64,000 bases of DNA from Streptomyces hokutonensis (GTDB lineage: Bacteria > Actinomycetota > Actinomycetes > Streptomycetales > Streptomycetaceae), in contig NZ_BARG01000030.1 of the NCBI RefSeq assembly GCF_000376565.1, positions 62,001 to 126,000 on the forward strand. Reading direction: 5' to 3'. Shown here piece by piece: positions 9,192 to 17,332 of this stretch (position 1 is its first letter; each line of letters starts with the position of its first letter). A model generated the notes under the pieces. It made no database searches and was not told where the DNA came from. It worked only from the letters and a program-made list of their open reading frames with translations. The position numbers and the translations under genes are program-made.

Positions 9192-9244
9192 TTGCGAAGC
9201 GGACAGGTGTCCGATACGGTTTCGTATCGGACACCTGTCCGCTT
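9192..9244 (+). promoter_or_regulatory. Promoter with double operator, part of a 48-bp perfect palindrome
   Basis: -35 TTGCGA (9192-9197), a 17-bp spacer, and -10 TACGGT (9215-9220). The first operator spans 9198-9215 and the second 9226-9243. Arms 9197-9218 and 9223-9244 are exact inverted repeats of 22 bases around GTTT. It should drive the NmrA-like gene at 9276 and could also act as a hairpin after tetR. Confidence 0.8.
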
Positions 9245-9275
9245 ATCTCTGTCGCGCGTGGAGGATTCCCCCACC

Positions 9276-9902
9276 ATGAACTTGCTCATCCTCGGCGCGA
9301 CCGGTCCCACCGGTCGCCAACTCGTCGACCTCGCCCTGCGATCTGGTGACTCGGTCACGGCCCTCGTACGCAACCCAGCGGCCCTCGGCGATCTGGCGGA
9401 CCGGATCACCGTCGTCATGGGAGACGCCACCTCGCAACGCGATGTCGCGGCAGCCGCCCTGGGACAGGACGCCATCATCTCCGCACTGGGCCAGGGCAAA
9501 TCACTGAACCCTGACGGCCTCTTCGACCGCGCGTCCGCAGCTGTCGTCGGCGCGGCCAAGGAGCAGGGGGTCTCCCGCCTGGTGTGGATGTCGTCCTTCG
9601 GCGTGGGGGAGACTTTCGACTGGGCGACCCCTGTGCAGAAGACCATGTACCGCACACTGCTGCGCCGGGTCTACGCGAACAAGAAGATCGCCGACGACCG
9701 CATCCGAGCCAGCGGCCTGGACTGGACGCTGGTCTTCCCGACCGGGCTGAACAACCGCCCCGCCAAGGGCACTTACCGCGTCGACGACCGGATCAAGATG
9801 AAGGGCGCCCGGATGATCAGCCGTGCCGACGTCGCTGCCTTCATGTACCAGGCGGTGCACGGCAGTGAGTGGATCCGGCGTGACGCGGTGATCACCGACT
9901 GA
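9276..9902 (+). CDS. NmrA-like NAD(P)H-binding protein (atypical SDR)
   Basis: A 208-residue Rossmann-fold protein with nucleotide-binding motif GATGPTG at residues 7-13 and a segment LVWMSSFGVG typical of atypical SDR/NmrA-like proteins. Members act as NAD(P)H-dependent reductases or as redox sensors. It is a same-length paralogue of the protein encoded at 12319-12945 (shared segments LLILGATGPTGR, DATSQRDVA, SRLVW-SSFGVG, IRSSGLDWTLV-P, SRADVA-FMY, EWI-RDAVITD). ATG 9276 has GGAGG upstream and begins at the family N terminus. Its promoter belongs to the shared operator group. Confidence 0.85.
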   Translation: MNLLILGATGPTGRQLVDLALRSGDSVTALVRNPAALGDLADRITVVMGDATSQRDVAAAALGQDAIISALGQGKSLNPDGLFDRASAAVVGAAKEQGVSRLVWMSSFGVGETFDWATPVQKTMYRTLLRRVYANKKIADDRIRASGLDWTLVFPTGLNNRPAKGTYRVDDRIKMKGARMISRADVAAFMYQAVHGSEWIRRDAVITD

Positions 9903-9924
9903 CGGCGGTCGAGGGCTCCCGGAC

Positions 9925-11352
9925 CTACTCGACGGTGGCAGGAGCGATGTTCTTGTTGTGGCGAAGCAGGTTCCGCGGATCCCATACGGCCTTGATCTCG
10001 GCGAGTCGCCGGTACTTGGCCTCACTGCCGAACACCCCCCGTCGCCAGGCCTCGCCCATGTCCTGGGTGAGGTTGGTGTAGGCGTTGGGAAGCGTGTACG
10101 GGCGCAGCGCTGACACAGTCGCGTCGGCCCACTTGTCGAACTGCGCGTCGTGGTCCCGCTCCGTCCACACCGGGGCGCACTCCCACAGCCAGGAGGCCCC
10201 GGTACGAGAGAAGGCGGTGGCGTCCTCGCCGACGTCCTCGGAGATCGCGCCGCCCAGCGACCAGACGTTGATCGTGCTCATCGTGCCCGGTGTGTCCGGC
10301 ACGTCGGCCAGCCGCTCGAGCAGTGCGTCGACCACAGGTTGGTCGAGTGTGGCGAGGTAGCCGCCCCGGATCGTCGTGCGCCGGCCGTACGGGACGATTG
10401 CGTCCAGCATGCTGTTCGTTGCGAGCCAGGTGGTGGGCCCCACGGTGTTGAGGACGGGCGTGCCGAGCATGGAAAGCCGCTCGATGACTTCCTCCGCGTT
10501 CTGGAGCGGCCCGGTGTAACAGGGGATGAGGATCAGGACCGGTTTGCCGTGCGTCGCCTCGGTCAGCTCCGGCAACGGGGGCGCGACGGTGAGCGTGGTC
10601 CCGAGGCCGAGTTCGCGGGGTGCGTCGGCCATCAAGGCGTGCAGCTTCGACAGTACGGCGGCGGCCTGTTCGCCGGGGAAGACGATCTGGCCGGAGACGA
10701 CGCCGGGGCCCAGGGGGTGCGCGCGGTACTCGAAGGCGGTGACGACGCCGAAGTTGCCGCCGCCTCCGCGCAGGGCCCAGAACAGGTCCGGGTTCTCCTT
10801 CTCGTCCGCGCGGACCTTCCGGCCGTCGACGGTGATCATCTCGCAGGCCAGCAGGCTGTCGACGGTGGCCCCGAAGCGGCGCATCAGGTGGCCGATACCG
10901 CCGCCGAGGGTGAGTCCCGCGATGCCGGTCGTGGTGACCGTGCCGGACGGCACCACCAGGCCGTGTTCCTGGGTGGCTGCGTCGAGTTCGCCGAGTACGA
11001 CACCGGCCTGGGCCCGCACGGTACGGGTTTGCGGATCAACGCTGGTCTCCCGCATGCCGGACAGGTCCAGGACGAGTGCGCCGCCCGGCATGGCGTGGCC
11101 GTCGGCGCCGTGGCCGCCGCCGCGCACCGCGACAGGAAGGTCGCGCGCTGAGGCGTACCGCAGGGCTGCGGCGACGTCGTCCTTGTCGGTGCAGCGGGCG
11201 ATCAGCGCGGGGGTCGTGTCGGCGGTACGGCCGTTGAAGACGACCCTGGCATCCTCGAAACCGTCGTCCCTGCTGCGCAGGACAGAGCCTCGGAAGCCGT
11301 CCGCGAAGTCGTCGTAGGCAGGCAATGTGGGGATGGAGCTGGTCGGGCTCAC
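9925..11352 (-). CDS. FAD-linked oxidase, berberine bridge enzyme type
   Basis: A 475-residue flavoprotein with an FAD-binding type 4 domain (VAVRGGGHGADGHAMPGG, LTLGGGIGHLMRRFG, LRGGGGNFGVVTAFEY) and a C-terminal BBE domain (DPRNLLRHNKNI). The histidine in RGGGHG is where the FAD is normally attached covalently. The cysteine used by bicovalent members appears to be absent (segment PSGTVTTTGIAGLTLGGG), so single attachment is expected. No export signal is seen. It is the last gene of a leftward operon with the aldo/keto reductase (27-base gap) and the NmrA-like gene. BBE-type enzymes oxidise sugars, alcohols or alkaloid C-N and C-C bonds; the substrate here is unknown. Confidence 0.88.
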   Translation of the reverse strand: MSPTSSIPTLPAYDDFADGFRGSVLRSRDDGFEDARVVFNGRTADTTPALIARCTDKDDVAAALRYASARDLPVAVRGGGHGADGHAMPGGALVLDLSGMRETSVDPQTRTVRAQAGVVLGELDAATQEHGLVVPSGTVTTTGIAGLTLGGGIGHLMRRFGATVDSLLACEMITVDGRKVRADEKENPDLFWALRGGGGNFGVVTAFEYRAHPLGPGVVSGQIVFPGEQAAAVLSKLHALMADAPRELGLGTTLTVAPPLPELTEATHGKPVLILIPCYTGPLQNAEEVIERLSMLGTPVLNTVGPTTWLATNSMLDAIVPYGRRTTIRGGYLATLDQPVVDALLERLADVPDTPGTMSTINVWSLGGAISEDVGEDATAFSRTGASWLWECAPVWTERDHDAQFDKWADATVSALRPYTLPNAYTNLTQDMGEAWRRGVFGSEAKYRRLAEIKAVWDPRNLLRHNKNIAPATVE

Positions 11353-11379
11353 GTGTGCCTTTCTGAAGTGGTTCCCGCG

Positions 11380-12243
11380 TCACTCGAGGTCGGAGAGGTC
11401 CTCCGGCGTGAGGGCGATCGACCCGGCGGCTATGTTCTCCGCCAGGTGGACGGGAGACCCCGTGCCGGGGATGGCGAGGGTGACGGGGGAGGAGGCGAGC
11501 AGCCAGGCCAAGGCGATCTGGCGGACCGTGGCGCCATGGCGCTCGGCGACCCGTGCCAGACGGTCGGCGTCGACGTCGCTCGTGCCACCGCCGAGCGGGA
11601 AGAACGGCACGAAGGCGATGTTCGCCTCTTCGCAGGCCGCCAGGAGCTCGGCGTCGTCGCGCTTGCCGGCGTGGAAGTGGTTCTGCACGGCGGCGACCGG
11701 CGCGATCGCGCGGGCCTCGGCGAGGTGCTCCGTGTCGACGTTGCTGAGGCCGAGATGGCGGATAAGGCCCTCCTCGCGCATCGCGGCGAGTGTCTCGAAG
11801 CGTGCGGCGAGGGACTCGCCGTGGGGCGGTTCCATCGTGCCGATGCGCAGGTAGACGAGGTCGAGGCGGTCGACGCCGAGGGTCTTGAGGTTCGCCTCGA
11901 TCATCGGGCGCAGGGCGGCGGGGTCGGTGGTCTGGTGCAGTCCGCCCTCGGGGGTGTCCGACGGGCCGACCTTGGTGGCCAGGACCAGATCGGCCGGGTA
12001 GGGCTGCAGCGCCTCGTGGATCAGGGCGTTGGCACTGACGGTGCCGTCGTCACTGCGGTAGAAGGAGGCGGTGTCGATGTGGTTGACGCCGAGCTCGACG
12101 GCGCGGCGCAGGACCGCGCGGCCGGCTTCGGGGTCGCGGGCCGGACCGGTGAAGCCGTTGGTGGACAGTCGCATGGCTCCGAAGCCGATGCGGTTGATCG
12201 GCAGGTCACCGCCGAGCAGGAAGGTGGGGGAAACAGGGTTCAT
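11380..12243 (-). CDS. Aldo/keto reductase
   Basis: A 287-residue NADPH-dependent aldo/keto reductase. The catalytic Asp and Tyr are in NHIDTASFYRS and the Lys in LATKVG; the cofactor-binding end has AIPGTGSPVHLAENIAA. The usual catalytic histidine position reads VYLRIGT, so His is replaced by Arg, as also in the reductase at 45739. It is the middle gene of a three-gene leftward operon (NmrA-like, this gene, BBE oxidase) whose promoter at 12982-13038 carries the shared operators. It probably reduces a carbonyl intermediate of the same pathway. Confidence 0.87.
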   Translation of the reverse strand: MNPVSPTFLLGGDLPINRIGFGAMRLSTNGFTGPARDPEAGRAVLRRAVELGVNHIDTASFYRSDDGTVSANALIHEALQPYPADLVLATKVGPSDTPEGGLHQTTDPAALRPMIEANLKTLGVDRLDLVYLRIGTMEPPHGESLAARFETLAAMREEGLIRHLGLSNVDTEHLAEARAIAPVAAVQNHFHAGKRDDAELLAACEEANIAFVPFFPLGGGTSDVDADRLARVAERHGATVRQIALAWLLASSPVTLAIPGTGSPVHLAENIAAGSIALTPEDLSDLE

Positions 12244-12318
12244 CGTCGGTCCGTTCGGAACGCCGCCACGGAATGTGGCGGCGGAAGTCGTGCGTGCGTG
12301 GTGATGCTTGACCCGTCG

Positions 12319-12945
12319 TCAGTCGGTGATGACGGCGTCGCGGTGGATCCACTCGGGGCTGTGGGCCGCCTTGTACATGAAGTCGGCGACGTCCGCGCGG
12401 CTGATCGTCGGGTTGCCCTTCATGGGGAGACGGTCGCCGACGAGGTAGGTGCCCTTGGCGGGGTTCTTGGTCAGCATGGTCGGGTAGACCAGTGTCCAGT
12501 CCAGGCCGCTGGAGCGGATCTCCTTCTCGGAGAGCTCCTTGTTGGCGTAGATGTTCCGCAGGAACGTGCTGTACATGACCTTCTGCATGGGGCTCGCCGA
12601 CCGGTAGGTGTCACCTACGCCGAACGAGGACAGCCACACCAGGCGGGAAATGCCCATTTCCCTGGCCGCGCCTGTCACGGCCGTCGCGGCACGCGTGAAC
12701 AGGTCGTCGGCGCGCACGGACGTGCTCCGGCCGAGAGCCGAGACGACGACATCCTGCCCGGCCATGGCCTTGGCGACATCGCGCTGCGAGGTGGCGTCTC
12801 CGGCGACGACGGTGACCTGGCCCGCCAGGTCCTCCAACGCCTCCGGCCTGCGCGCGAGGACGGTGACGGTGTCGCCACCCGCGAGGGCCAGATCGACGAC
12901 GTGGCGGCCAGTGGGCCCGGTCGCTCCGAGGATGAGCAGATTCAT
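12319..12945 (-). CDS. NmrA-like NAD(P)H-binding protein, paralogue of the one at 9276
   Basis: A 208-residue Rossmann protein with GATGPTG at residues 7-13, near the length and sequence of the protein at 9276. It heads the leftward operon 12945-9925, 75 bases before the aldo/keto reductase. The two copies face each other across the operon and both have the shared double operator, so they look like a duplication kept under one control. Enzymatic versus sensory role cannot be decided. Confidence 0.85.
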   Translation of the reverse strand: MNLLILGATGPTGRHVVDLALAGGDTVTVLARRPEALEDLAGQVTVVAGDATSQRDVAKAMAGQDVVVSALGRSTSVRADDLFTRAATAVTGAAREMGISRLVWLSSFGVGDTYRSASPMQKVMYSTFLRNIYANKELSEKEIRSSGLDWTLVYPTMLTKNPAKGTYLVGDRLPMKGNPTISRADVADFMYKAAHSPEWIHRDAVITD

Positions 12946-12980
12946 GGCGTGGAACCTTTCGTGAGGTGTGTGCGGAGCCT

Positions 12981-13038
12981 AAGCGGACAACTGTCCGTTG
13001 CGCCTTCTAAACGTACCGGACAGCTATCCGGTTAGCAA
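12981..13038 (-). promoter_or_regulatory. Promoter with double operator for the NmrA/AKR/BBE operon
   Basis: Reading leftward: -35 TTGCTA (13033-13038), 17-bp spacer that overlaps operator 13015-13032, -10 TACGTT (13010-13015), then operator AGCGGAC-AACT-GTCCGTT at 12982-12999. Operator centres are 33 bp apart. The coding start follows 37 bases later. Confidence 0.82.
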
Positions 13039-13428
13039 CCGCACGCTGCGTCGAGGCGGCTGTCGCGGGGTGTGCTCCAGGGGTTCAGTGGTGGGGCGCG
13101 CGTCCGCTCTGCTGTCACTCCAACGGTCCAGCGCGAAGCGCTGTGCATGGCTTCATGGCGAACGATGAGGTTCGGACCGCTTGCCAACCGGACACCTGTC
13201 CGCTACGTTGCTCCCTAGCGGACAATAGTCCGCTTAGGTTGGCCGCATCAGCGGCCTCGGCCCCGGCGAGCACCTTGTGAGGCCGTCCCGGCCACCACGG
13301 CGGACACTCCGGCCCGGTGTGGCGGGTGATCGCTCGCCGACGCCGGCACCCCCCGTCCATCGAGTCGAGGCGCGCGGCTCACCGCTGCCTTTCAGCCCCG
13401 TTCTCGAGTCGAAGAGATTGGCAACACC
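13036..13428. other. Intergenic region between two divergent regulated genes
   Basis: Besides the promoter at 13181-13235 this 390-base stretch holds no convincing gene. From 13236 to 13428 a roughly 190-base leader precedes the amidohydrolase; no riboswitch or upstream coding sequence was recognised in it. Confidence 0.5.
13181..13235 (+). promoter_or_regulatory. Promoter with double operator for the amidohydrolase
   Basis: -35 TTGCCA (13181-13186), 17-bp spacer with operator ACCGGAC-ACCT-GTCCGCT (13187-13204), -10 TACGTT (13204-13209), second operator AGCGGAC-AATA-GTCCGCT (13217-13234). Centres are 30 bp apart. Confidence 0.85.
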
Positions 13429-14703
13429 ATGACCGACCCCCGCATCGTGCTCCGCAACGGCCACGTCATCGACACGGAGCCCGAACCGGTCGTCCACTCC
13501 CACACGGACGTCCTGATCGAGAACGGCCGGATCACCGCCGTAGGCCCTGACCTGCCCGCGGAAGGCGCCACCGTCATCGACGCCACCGACCGGATCGTTC
13601 TCCCCGGGTTCGTCGACACCCACCGGCACGTGTGGCAGTCGGCGCTCCGCAGCGCGGCCGTGGACATGGACCTCATGGGTTACCTCGGTGTCATGGGGCA
13701 GCTCGGTGCGCGACTGGGGCCGCAGGACATCCACGCCGCGACCCTGGTCGGCGCGCTGGAGAGCCTCGACTCCGGCATCACCACCCTGATGGACTTCTCG
13801 CACGCGCTGCACACCCCCGAGCATGCCGACGCGGCTGTCGACAGCTTGCGGGCGGCAGGGCTGCGCGCCGTCTTCGGCTATGGCTTCCCTCTCACCGGAG
13901 CCGGGAACTACGCCGATGCCCGCCGGATCCGTGCAGAGCGGCTGGGTGACGACGACGCGCTCGTCACCATGGCGCTCGCCCCGCTCGGGCCGTCGTACAC
14001 GCCGGCCGAGGTGGTGGCCGAGGACTGGCGTCTGGCGGCCGAGCTGGGTCTGCCGGTCACGTTCCACGTCAGCGCCGGTCCCGTCGCCACGCAACCGGTC
14101 TCCGTTCTGCGCGAGCAGGGTCTGCTGGACGTCAAGGCCCTCTACGTGCACGGCAACTCGCTCGACGACGACGAGCTGAAGCTGATTGCCGACTCCGGTG
14201 GTACCGCCTCGGTCACGCCGAGCACGGAGGCGATGCTGAGCATCGGCCGGCCTGTCACGGGCCGCTACCGCCGCGCCGGCGTCACCACCGGGCTCGGCGC
14301 CGACGCTGTGACCTCCGCGCCCGGCGACATGTTCTCCGTCATGCGGGCCGCGCTGATCGCCAGCCAGCTCGCCGACGACGCCGACCAGCGGCTGAGCGTC
14401 AAGGACGTGCTGCGGATGGCCACACTGGACGGTGCCACCGCGCTCGGGCTGGCCGACCGGATCGGCTCGCTGCGTCCCGGCAAGCAGGCCGACGTCATCC
14501 TGCTCCGACTGGACGACCTCAGCCTCCTCACCGCCGACCGTGATCCGATCGCGGCCGTGGTCACCGCCGCCCACCCCCAGAACGTGGACACGGTCCTCGT
14601 CGCCGGACAGGTGGTGAAGTCCGAGGGTCGGCTGGTCAACGGTGACCTCCCCCGGGCGGCCCGGGCCCTGCGGGCCGCGGCGGCCGTCGTCAACGGCAGC
14701 TGA
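13429..14703 (+). CDS. Amidohydrolase-family protein (deaminase/chlorohydrolase group), cytosolic
   Basis: A 424-residue metal-dependent hydrolase of the amidohydrolase superfamily, near 8-oxoguanine deaminase, SAH/cytosine deaminase and atrazine chlorohydrolase. Metal ligands are H65 and H67 in FVDTHRHVWQ; further ligands are likely in TFHVSAGP and YVHGNSL, with an Asp in GLGADAVTS. The C-terminal part IGSLRPGKQADVILL is typical. Such enzymes hydrolyse C-N or C-Cl bonds on purine, triazine or pterin-like rings. No export signal is present, in contrast to the paralogue at 42882. The promoter at 13181 carries the shared operators; the weak GAAGAG before ATG 13429 is the only ribosome site seen. 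Confidence 0.9.
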   Translation: MTDPRIVLRNGHVIDTEPEPVVHSHTDVLIENGRITAVGPDLPAEGATVIDATDRIVLPGFVDTHRHVWQSALRSAAVDMDLMGYLGVMGQLGARLGPQDIHAATLVGALESLDSGITTLMDFSHALHTPEHADAAVDSLRAAGLRAVFGYGFPLTGAGNYADARRIRAERLGDDDALVTMALAPLGPSYTPAEVVAEDWRLAAELGLPVTFHVSAGPVATQPVSVLREQGLLDVKALYVHGNSLDDDELKLIADSGGTASVTPSTEAMLSIGRPVTGRYRRAGVTTGLGADAVTSAPGDMFSVMRAALIASQLADDADQRLSVKDVLRMATLDGATALGLADRIGSLRPGKQADVILLRLDDLSLLTADRDPIAAVVTAAHPQNVDTVLVAGQVVKSEGRLVNGDLPRAARALRAAAAVVNGS

Positions 14704-14887
14704 CCGCGGCCCGTCCAAGAACGACCCGACGACCGGTCGGCGATGCCGACCGGTCCAGCCGGGCCAACTGGCCCTCCGCTCCAAGACAGCTGTCATACCC
14801 GACCTGGTGCGCGCGGGTATCGCGCTGCTCGCTCGACAGGCAGTGGAGGGTCATTTTCTGATTCATCTCAATCCGAGGAGTTGCATC

Positions 14888-15634
14888 ATGGCTGGAAAGT
14901 TGGCAGGCAGGATCGCCGTGGTGACCGGCGGCGCCAGTGGAATCGGTCAGGCGATCGCGAAGAAGCTGGCGTCCGAAGGCGCCGACATCGCGGTCGCCGA
15001 CATCAACCCGGCGGACGAGACCAGGGAACTCGTCGAAGCAACGGGGCAGAAGTTCTTCAGCGCGCAGGTCGACATCACCGACGAAGCGCAGATGAACGCC
15101 TTCGCCGGGCGGGTGCGGGACGCTCTGGGCTCGGTCGACATCGTCTCGAACAACGCGGCCCTCGTGGAACTGGTCGACTTCGACAACGCGACCTTCGACA
15201 GCTGGCTCAAGATCATGACGGTGAACGCCGGAGGCATTTTCCTGACGTGCAAGGCGTTCCTCGACCAGCTCAAGGAATCCAGCGCCGGCCGGGTGATCAA
15301 TATGACGACCACGGCCTACTGGGAGAACACTCCGCGCTTTATCTCGTACCTCTCCTCCAAGGGCGCCATCAACGGGCTCACCTACTCGATGGCGGCGGAC
15401 CTCGCGCAGTACAACATCACGGTCAACGCGGTGGCTCCCAGTGTGGTCCGGACCCCCTTCACGCTCTCCAGGCTTCCTGAGCAGGTGTTCGAGCATCACA
15501 TGCAGTTGCAAGCCCTGAAGCGGCAGGAGACGCCCGAGGACGTGGCCAACACGGTGGCGTTCCTCGCCTCCGACGAGGCGGCGTTCATCACGAGCCAGAT
15601 CATCGCCGTAGACGGGGGACTCACCCGTCGCTGA
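14888..15634 (+). CDS. Short-chain dehydrogenase/reductase
   Basis: A 248-residue classical SDR: cofactor motif TGGASGIG, NNAA motif (SNNAALVE), active-site YLSSK and terminal IIAVDGGLTRR. The residue 13 positions before the catalytic Tyr, usually Ser, is Thr (INMTTTAYWEN), an uncommon substitution that may retain activity. ATG 14888 follows GAGGAG by seven bases; the longer open frame upstream is spurious. It lies 184 bases after the amidohydrolase on the same strand and may be cotranscribed. It probably oxidises or reduces a hydroxyl/keto intermediate. Confidence 0.9.
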   Translation: MAGKLAGRIAVVTGGASGIGQAIAKKLASEGADIAVADINPADETRELVEATGQKFFSAQVDITDEAQMNAFAGRVRDALGSVDIVSNNAALVELVDFDNATFDSWLKIMTVNAGGIFLTCKAFLDQLKESSAGRVINMTTTAYWENTPRFISYLSSKGAINGLTYSMAADLAQYNITVNAVAPSVVRTPFTLSRLPEQVFEHHMQLQALKRQETPEDVANTVAFLASDEAAFITSQIIAVDGGLTRR

Positions 15635-15656
15635 CATTCGTACGGCAAGTACCAGT

Positions 15657-15693
15657 CGACGCCGCGTCCCGCACTGTGCGGGACGCGGCGTCG
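15657..15693. terminator. Bidirectional terminator hairpin
   Basis: Eighteen-base exact inverted repeat (arms 15657-15674 and 15676-15693) between the convergent SDR and dienelactone hydrolase genes. It is one of the strongest stems in the window. Confidence 0.85.
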
Positions 15694-15717
15694 CTGTCGA
15701 TGCGGTGTCTGTGCCTG

Positions 15718-16476
15718 TCAGAGGGTGCGGCCGAACAGGTCGAGCAGGCCCGCCCAGTGACGCTCGTCCGCCGCCCTGTCGTAGAGGGGCAGGAGGTCGG
15801 GCGCGGAGAAGCCGTGCTGGGCATCGGCGTACATCTCGCTGCGGTGGCGGACGCCGGCGGCGGAGAGGATCGCGTTGAAGCGCTCGACCTCCTCGGGTGG
15901 GTTGATCGTGTCTTTGTCGCCGTTGGCGAAGAAGACCTCGCCCTTGATGTGCTCGGCAGCCAGGTGGGGGCTGTCCGGCGCGTCGGTGATCAGGTGGGAG
16001 CCGTGGATGATGGCCGCGGCGGCGACCCGGTCCGGGTAGGAGCCTGCCGTGCGCAGGGACAGCATGCCCCCATTGCAGTACCCCGTGATGCCCACTGGGC
16101 CGTCGGTGGTGAACTCGCTGGCCTGGAGGCAGTCGAGCCAGATCTGGGCGTCGCGCATCGCATCGCTCGGGGTCAGCGCCTGTGCCACCGGCACGGCCTT
16201 GCCGACGACGTCCCAGAGGATGTCTTCGGTGACGGCCTCGGGCATCTCCACGACAGGTGCCGGGCTGCTGCGGTGGAAGACGTTGGGTACCAGGACCGTG
16301 TAGCCGGCCGCCGCCAGGCGGTCCGCCATCCCCTTCATGCTCGGGCGCACGCCCATGATGTCCGTGTAGAAGAGGACGGCCGGGTGCGGGGCGTCGTCGT
16401 CGGGGCGCGCGAGGTACGCGTCGGCGACTCCGCCCTGGGTGGGCAGATTCAGGGTCGTCGCGTGGACTCCAGTCAT
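15718..16476 (-). CDS. Dienelactone hydrolase-family protein
   Basis: A 252-residue alpha/beta hydrolase. The catalytic triad is visible: nucleophile C134 in GYCNGG, an Asp in the NGDKD segment (D187-D189) and H221 in AQHGFS. Cysteine as nucleophile is the hallmark of dienelactone hydrolases, which open lactones in ring-cleavage pathways. The frame allows ATG 16488, but ATG 16476 has GGAG six bases upstream. Transcription starts from the shared operator-promoter at 16564-16618, tying it to the amidohydrolases and xdhC. It probably acts late in the pathway on a lactone or ester. Confidence 0.9.
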   Translation of the reverse strand: MTGVHATTLNLPTQGGVADAYLARPDDDAPHPAVLFYTDIMGVRPSMKGMADRLAAAGYTVLVPNVFHRSSPAPVVEMPEAVTEDILWDVVGKAVPVAQALTPSDAMRDAQIWLDCLQASEFTTDGPVGITGYCNGGMLSLRTAGSYPDRVAAAAIIHGSHLITDAPDSPHLAAEHIKGEVFFANGDKDTINPPEEVERFNAILSAAGVRHRSEMYADAQHGFSAPDLLPLYDRAADERHWAGLLDLFGRTL

Positions 16477-16563
16477 GGGGATCTCCATTCAGAGGGAGTG
16501 GAGCCTGGCCGTGGCGCCGTCACCTCTGAACGGTGAACAACTGGGATGCGGCAATACAGGCTA

Positions 16564-16618
16564 AGCGGACAGCTGTCCACTAGTATTCGACCGTAGTGGA
16601 CAGCAGTCCGCTTGGCAA
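16564..16618 (-). promoter_or_regulatory. Promoter with double operator for the dienelactone hydrolase
   Basis: Reading leftward: -35 TTGCCA (16613-16618), 17-bp spacer overlapping operator 16595-16612, -10 TACGGT (16590-16595), second operator AGCGGAC-AGCT-GTCCACT at 16564-16581. Centres are 31 bp apart. Confidence 0.85.
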
Positions 16619-16625
16619 GGTGGCG

Positions 16626-17138
16626 TCAGCCCTGGTCGCGGGAGGGCATGTCGATGCCGCGTGCGCGCAGGGAGTCGCCCACCTTTGTCAGCAGTCTGAG
16701 TAGTTCACCTCGCTCTTCGGGGGTGAAGTCGTCGAAGAGAGCCGCGGCGGCCGCCTGTGAGGGGGCGAGTTCCTGCTCGACCACGTCTTTTCCGGCCGGG
16801 GTCAGTTCGACCAACTTGATCCGGCGGTCGTCGGGGTGGGCGACCCGGCGGACGAGCCCTTCCTTCTCCAGCCCGTCGACCAGGACGGTCATGTTTCTGG
16901 GGGACAAGCCCAGGGGTTCGCCGAGTTCGCTCATGCCGGCCGGTTCGCTCTTGAGGGTCAGGCCGAGGAGCAGGGTGGCGCGGGGCACCGTCATCGTGCC
17001 GGTGGCCGCGGGCATGTTCATCTGCATCCACTGCCGCAGGCCCTTGCGTAGGCCCGCGAATCCGGCGAGCAGTTGGTGGCCGGTCGCGGACGAGCCGGAT
17101 CTGCCGGGCGTTCCTGACTCATGAGTAGATCTTGACAA
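16626..17138 (-). CDS. MarR-family transcriptional regulator (copy A)
   Basis: A 170-residue winged-helix regulator. The DNA-binding part includes MSELGEPLGLSPRNMTVLVDGLEKEGLVRR and the wing HPDDRRIKLVELTPAG. It is a same-length paralogue of the regulator at 26102, with most residues identical from GLRKGLR onward. TTG 17138 is chosen because it follows AAGGA and aligns exactly with the GTG start of copy B; the frame is open to 17153. It is divergent from the ferric-reductase-like gene at 17333, with which it shares a control region also duplicated at copy B. Its ligand is unknown. Confidence 0.9.
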   Translation of the reverse strand: MSRSTHESGTPGRSGSSATGHQLLAGFAGLRKGLRQWMQMNMPAATGTMTVPRATLLLGLTLKSEPAGMSELGEPLGLSPRNMTVLVDGLEKEGLVRRVAHPDDRRIKLVELTPAGKDVVEQELAPSQAAAAALFDDFTPEERGELLRLLTKVGDSLRARGIDMPSRDQG

Positions 17139-17235
17139 CTGTTTCCTTACCAATTGATACTATCTCCGAGGTTACGTTCACAATGATCTCAAGGGTGGCG
17201 CCGTGCCGGCAACCGGCAGTGAGCCGTCACCGTCG
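17139..17235. promoter_or_regulatory. Divergent MarR/reductase control region (copy A)
   Basis: Reading rightward: -35 TTGATA (17154-17159), 17-bp spacer, -10 TTCACA (17177-17182). The next about 50 bases, including CCGGCAACCGGCAGTGAG from 17206, are nearly the same as the region upstream of the SDR at 25946 (reversed). The operator of the MarR proteins is probably within 17150-17185. Confidence 0.65.
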
Positions 17236-17332
17236 GGTCGCGATCGATGCCGCGGCCGGCAGAGCCCCACTCATCCGCCTCGGAAGTTGCGCCTGCGCGT
17301 TCCGGCGTCGACGCGCCCGAAAGGAAAAGATC

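Noticed and set aside
9197..9244. Transposon end or phage attachment site
   Set aside because: The inverted repeat is fully explained by two copies of an operator found at five other promoters.
11353..13035. 560-codon plus-strand frame across the AKR and NmrA genes
   Set aside because: It covers two convincing leftward genes and a promoter with operators, and shows no protein motif.
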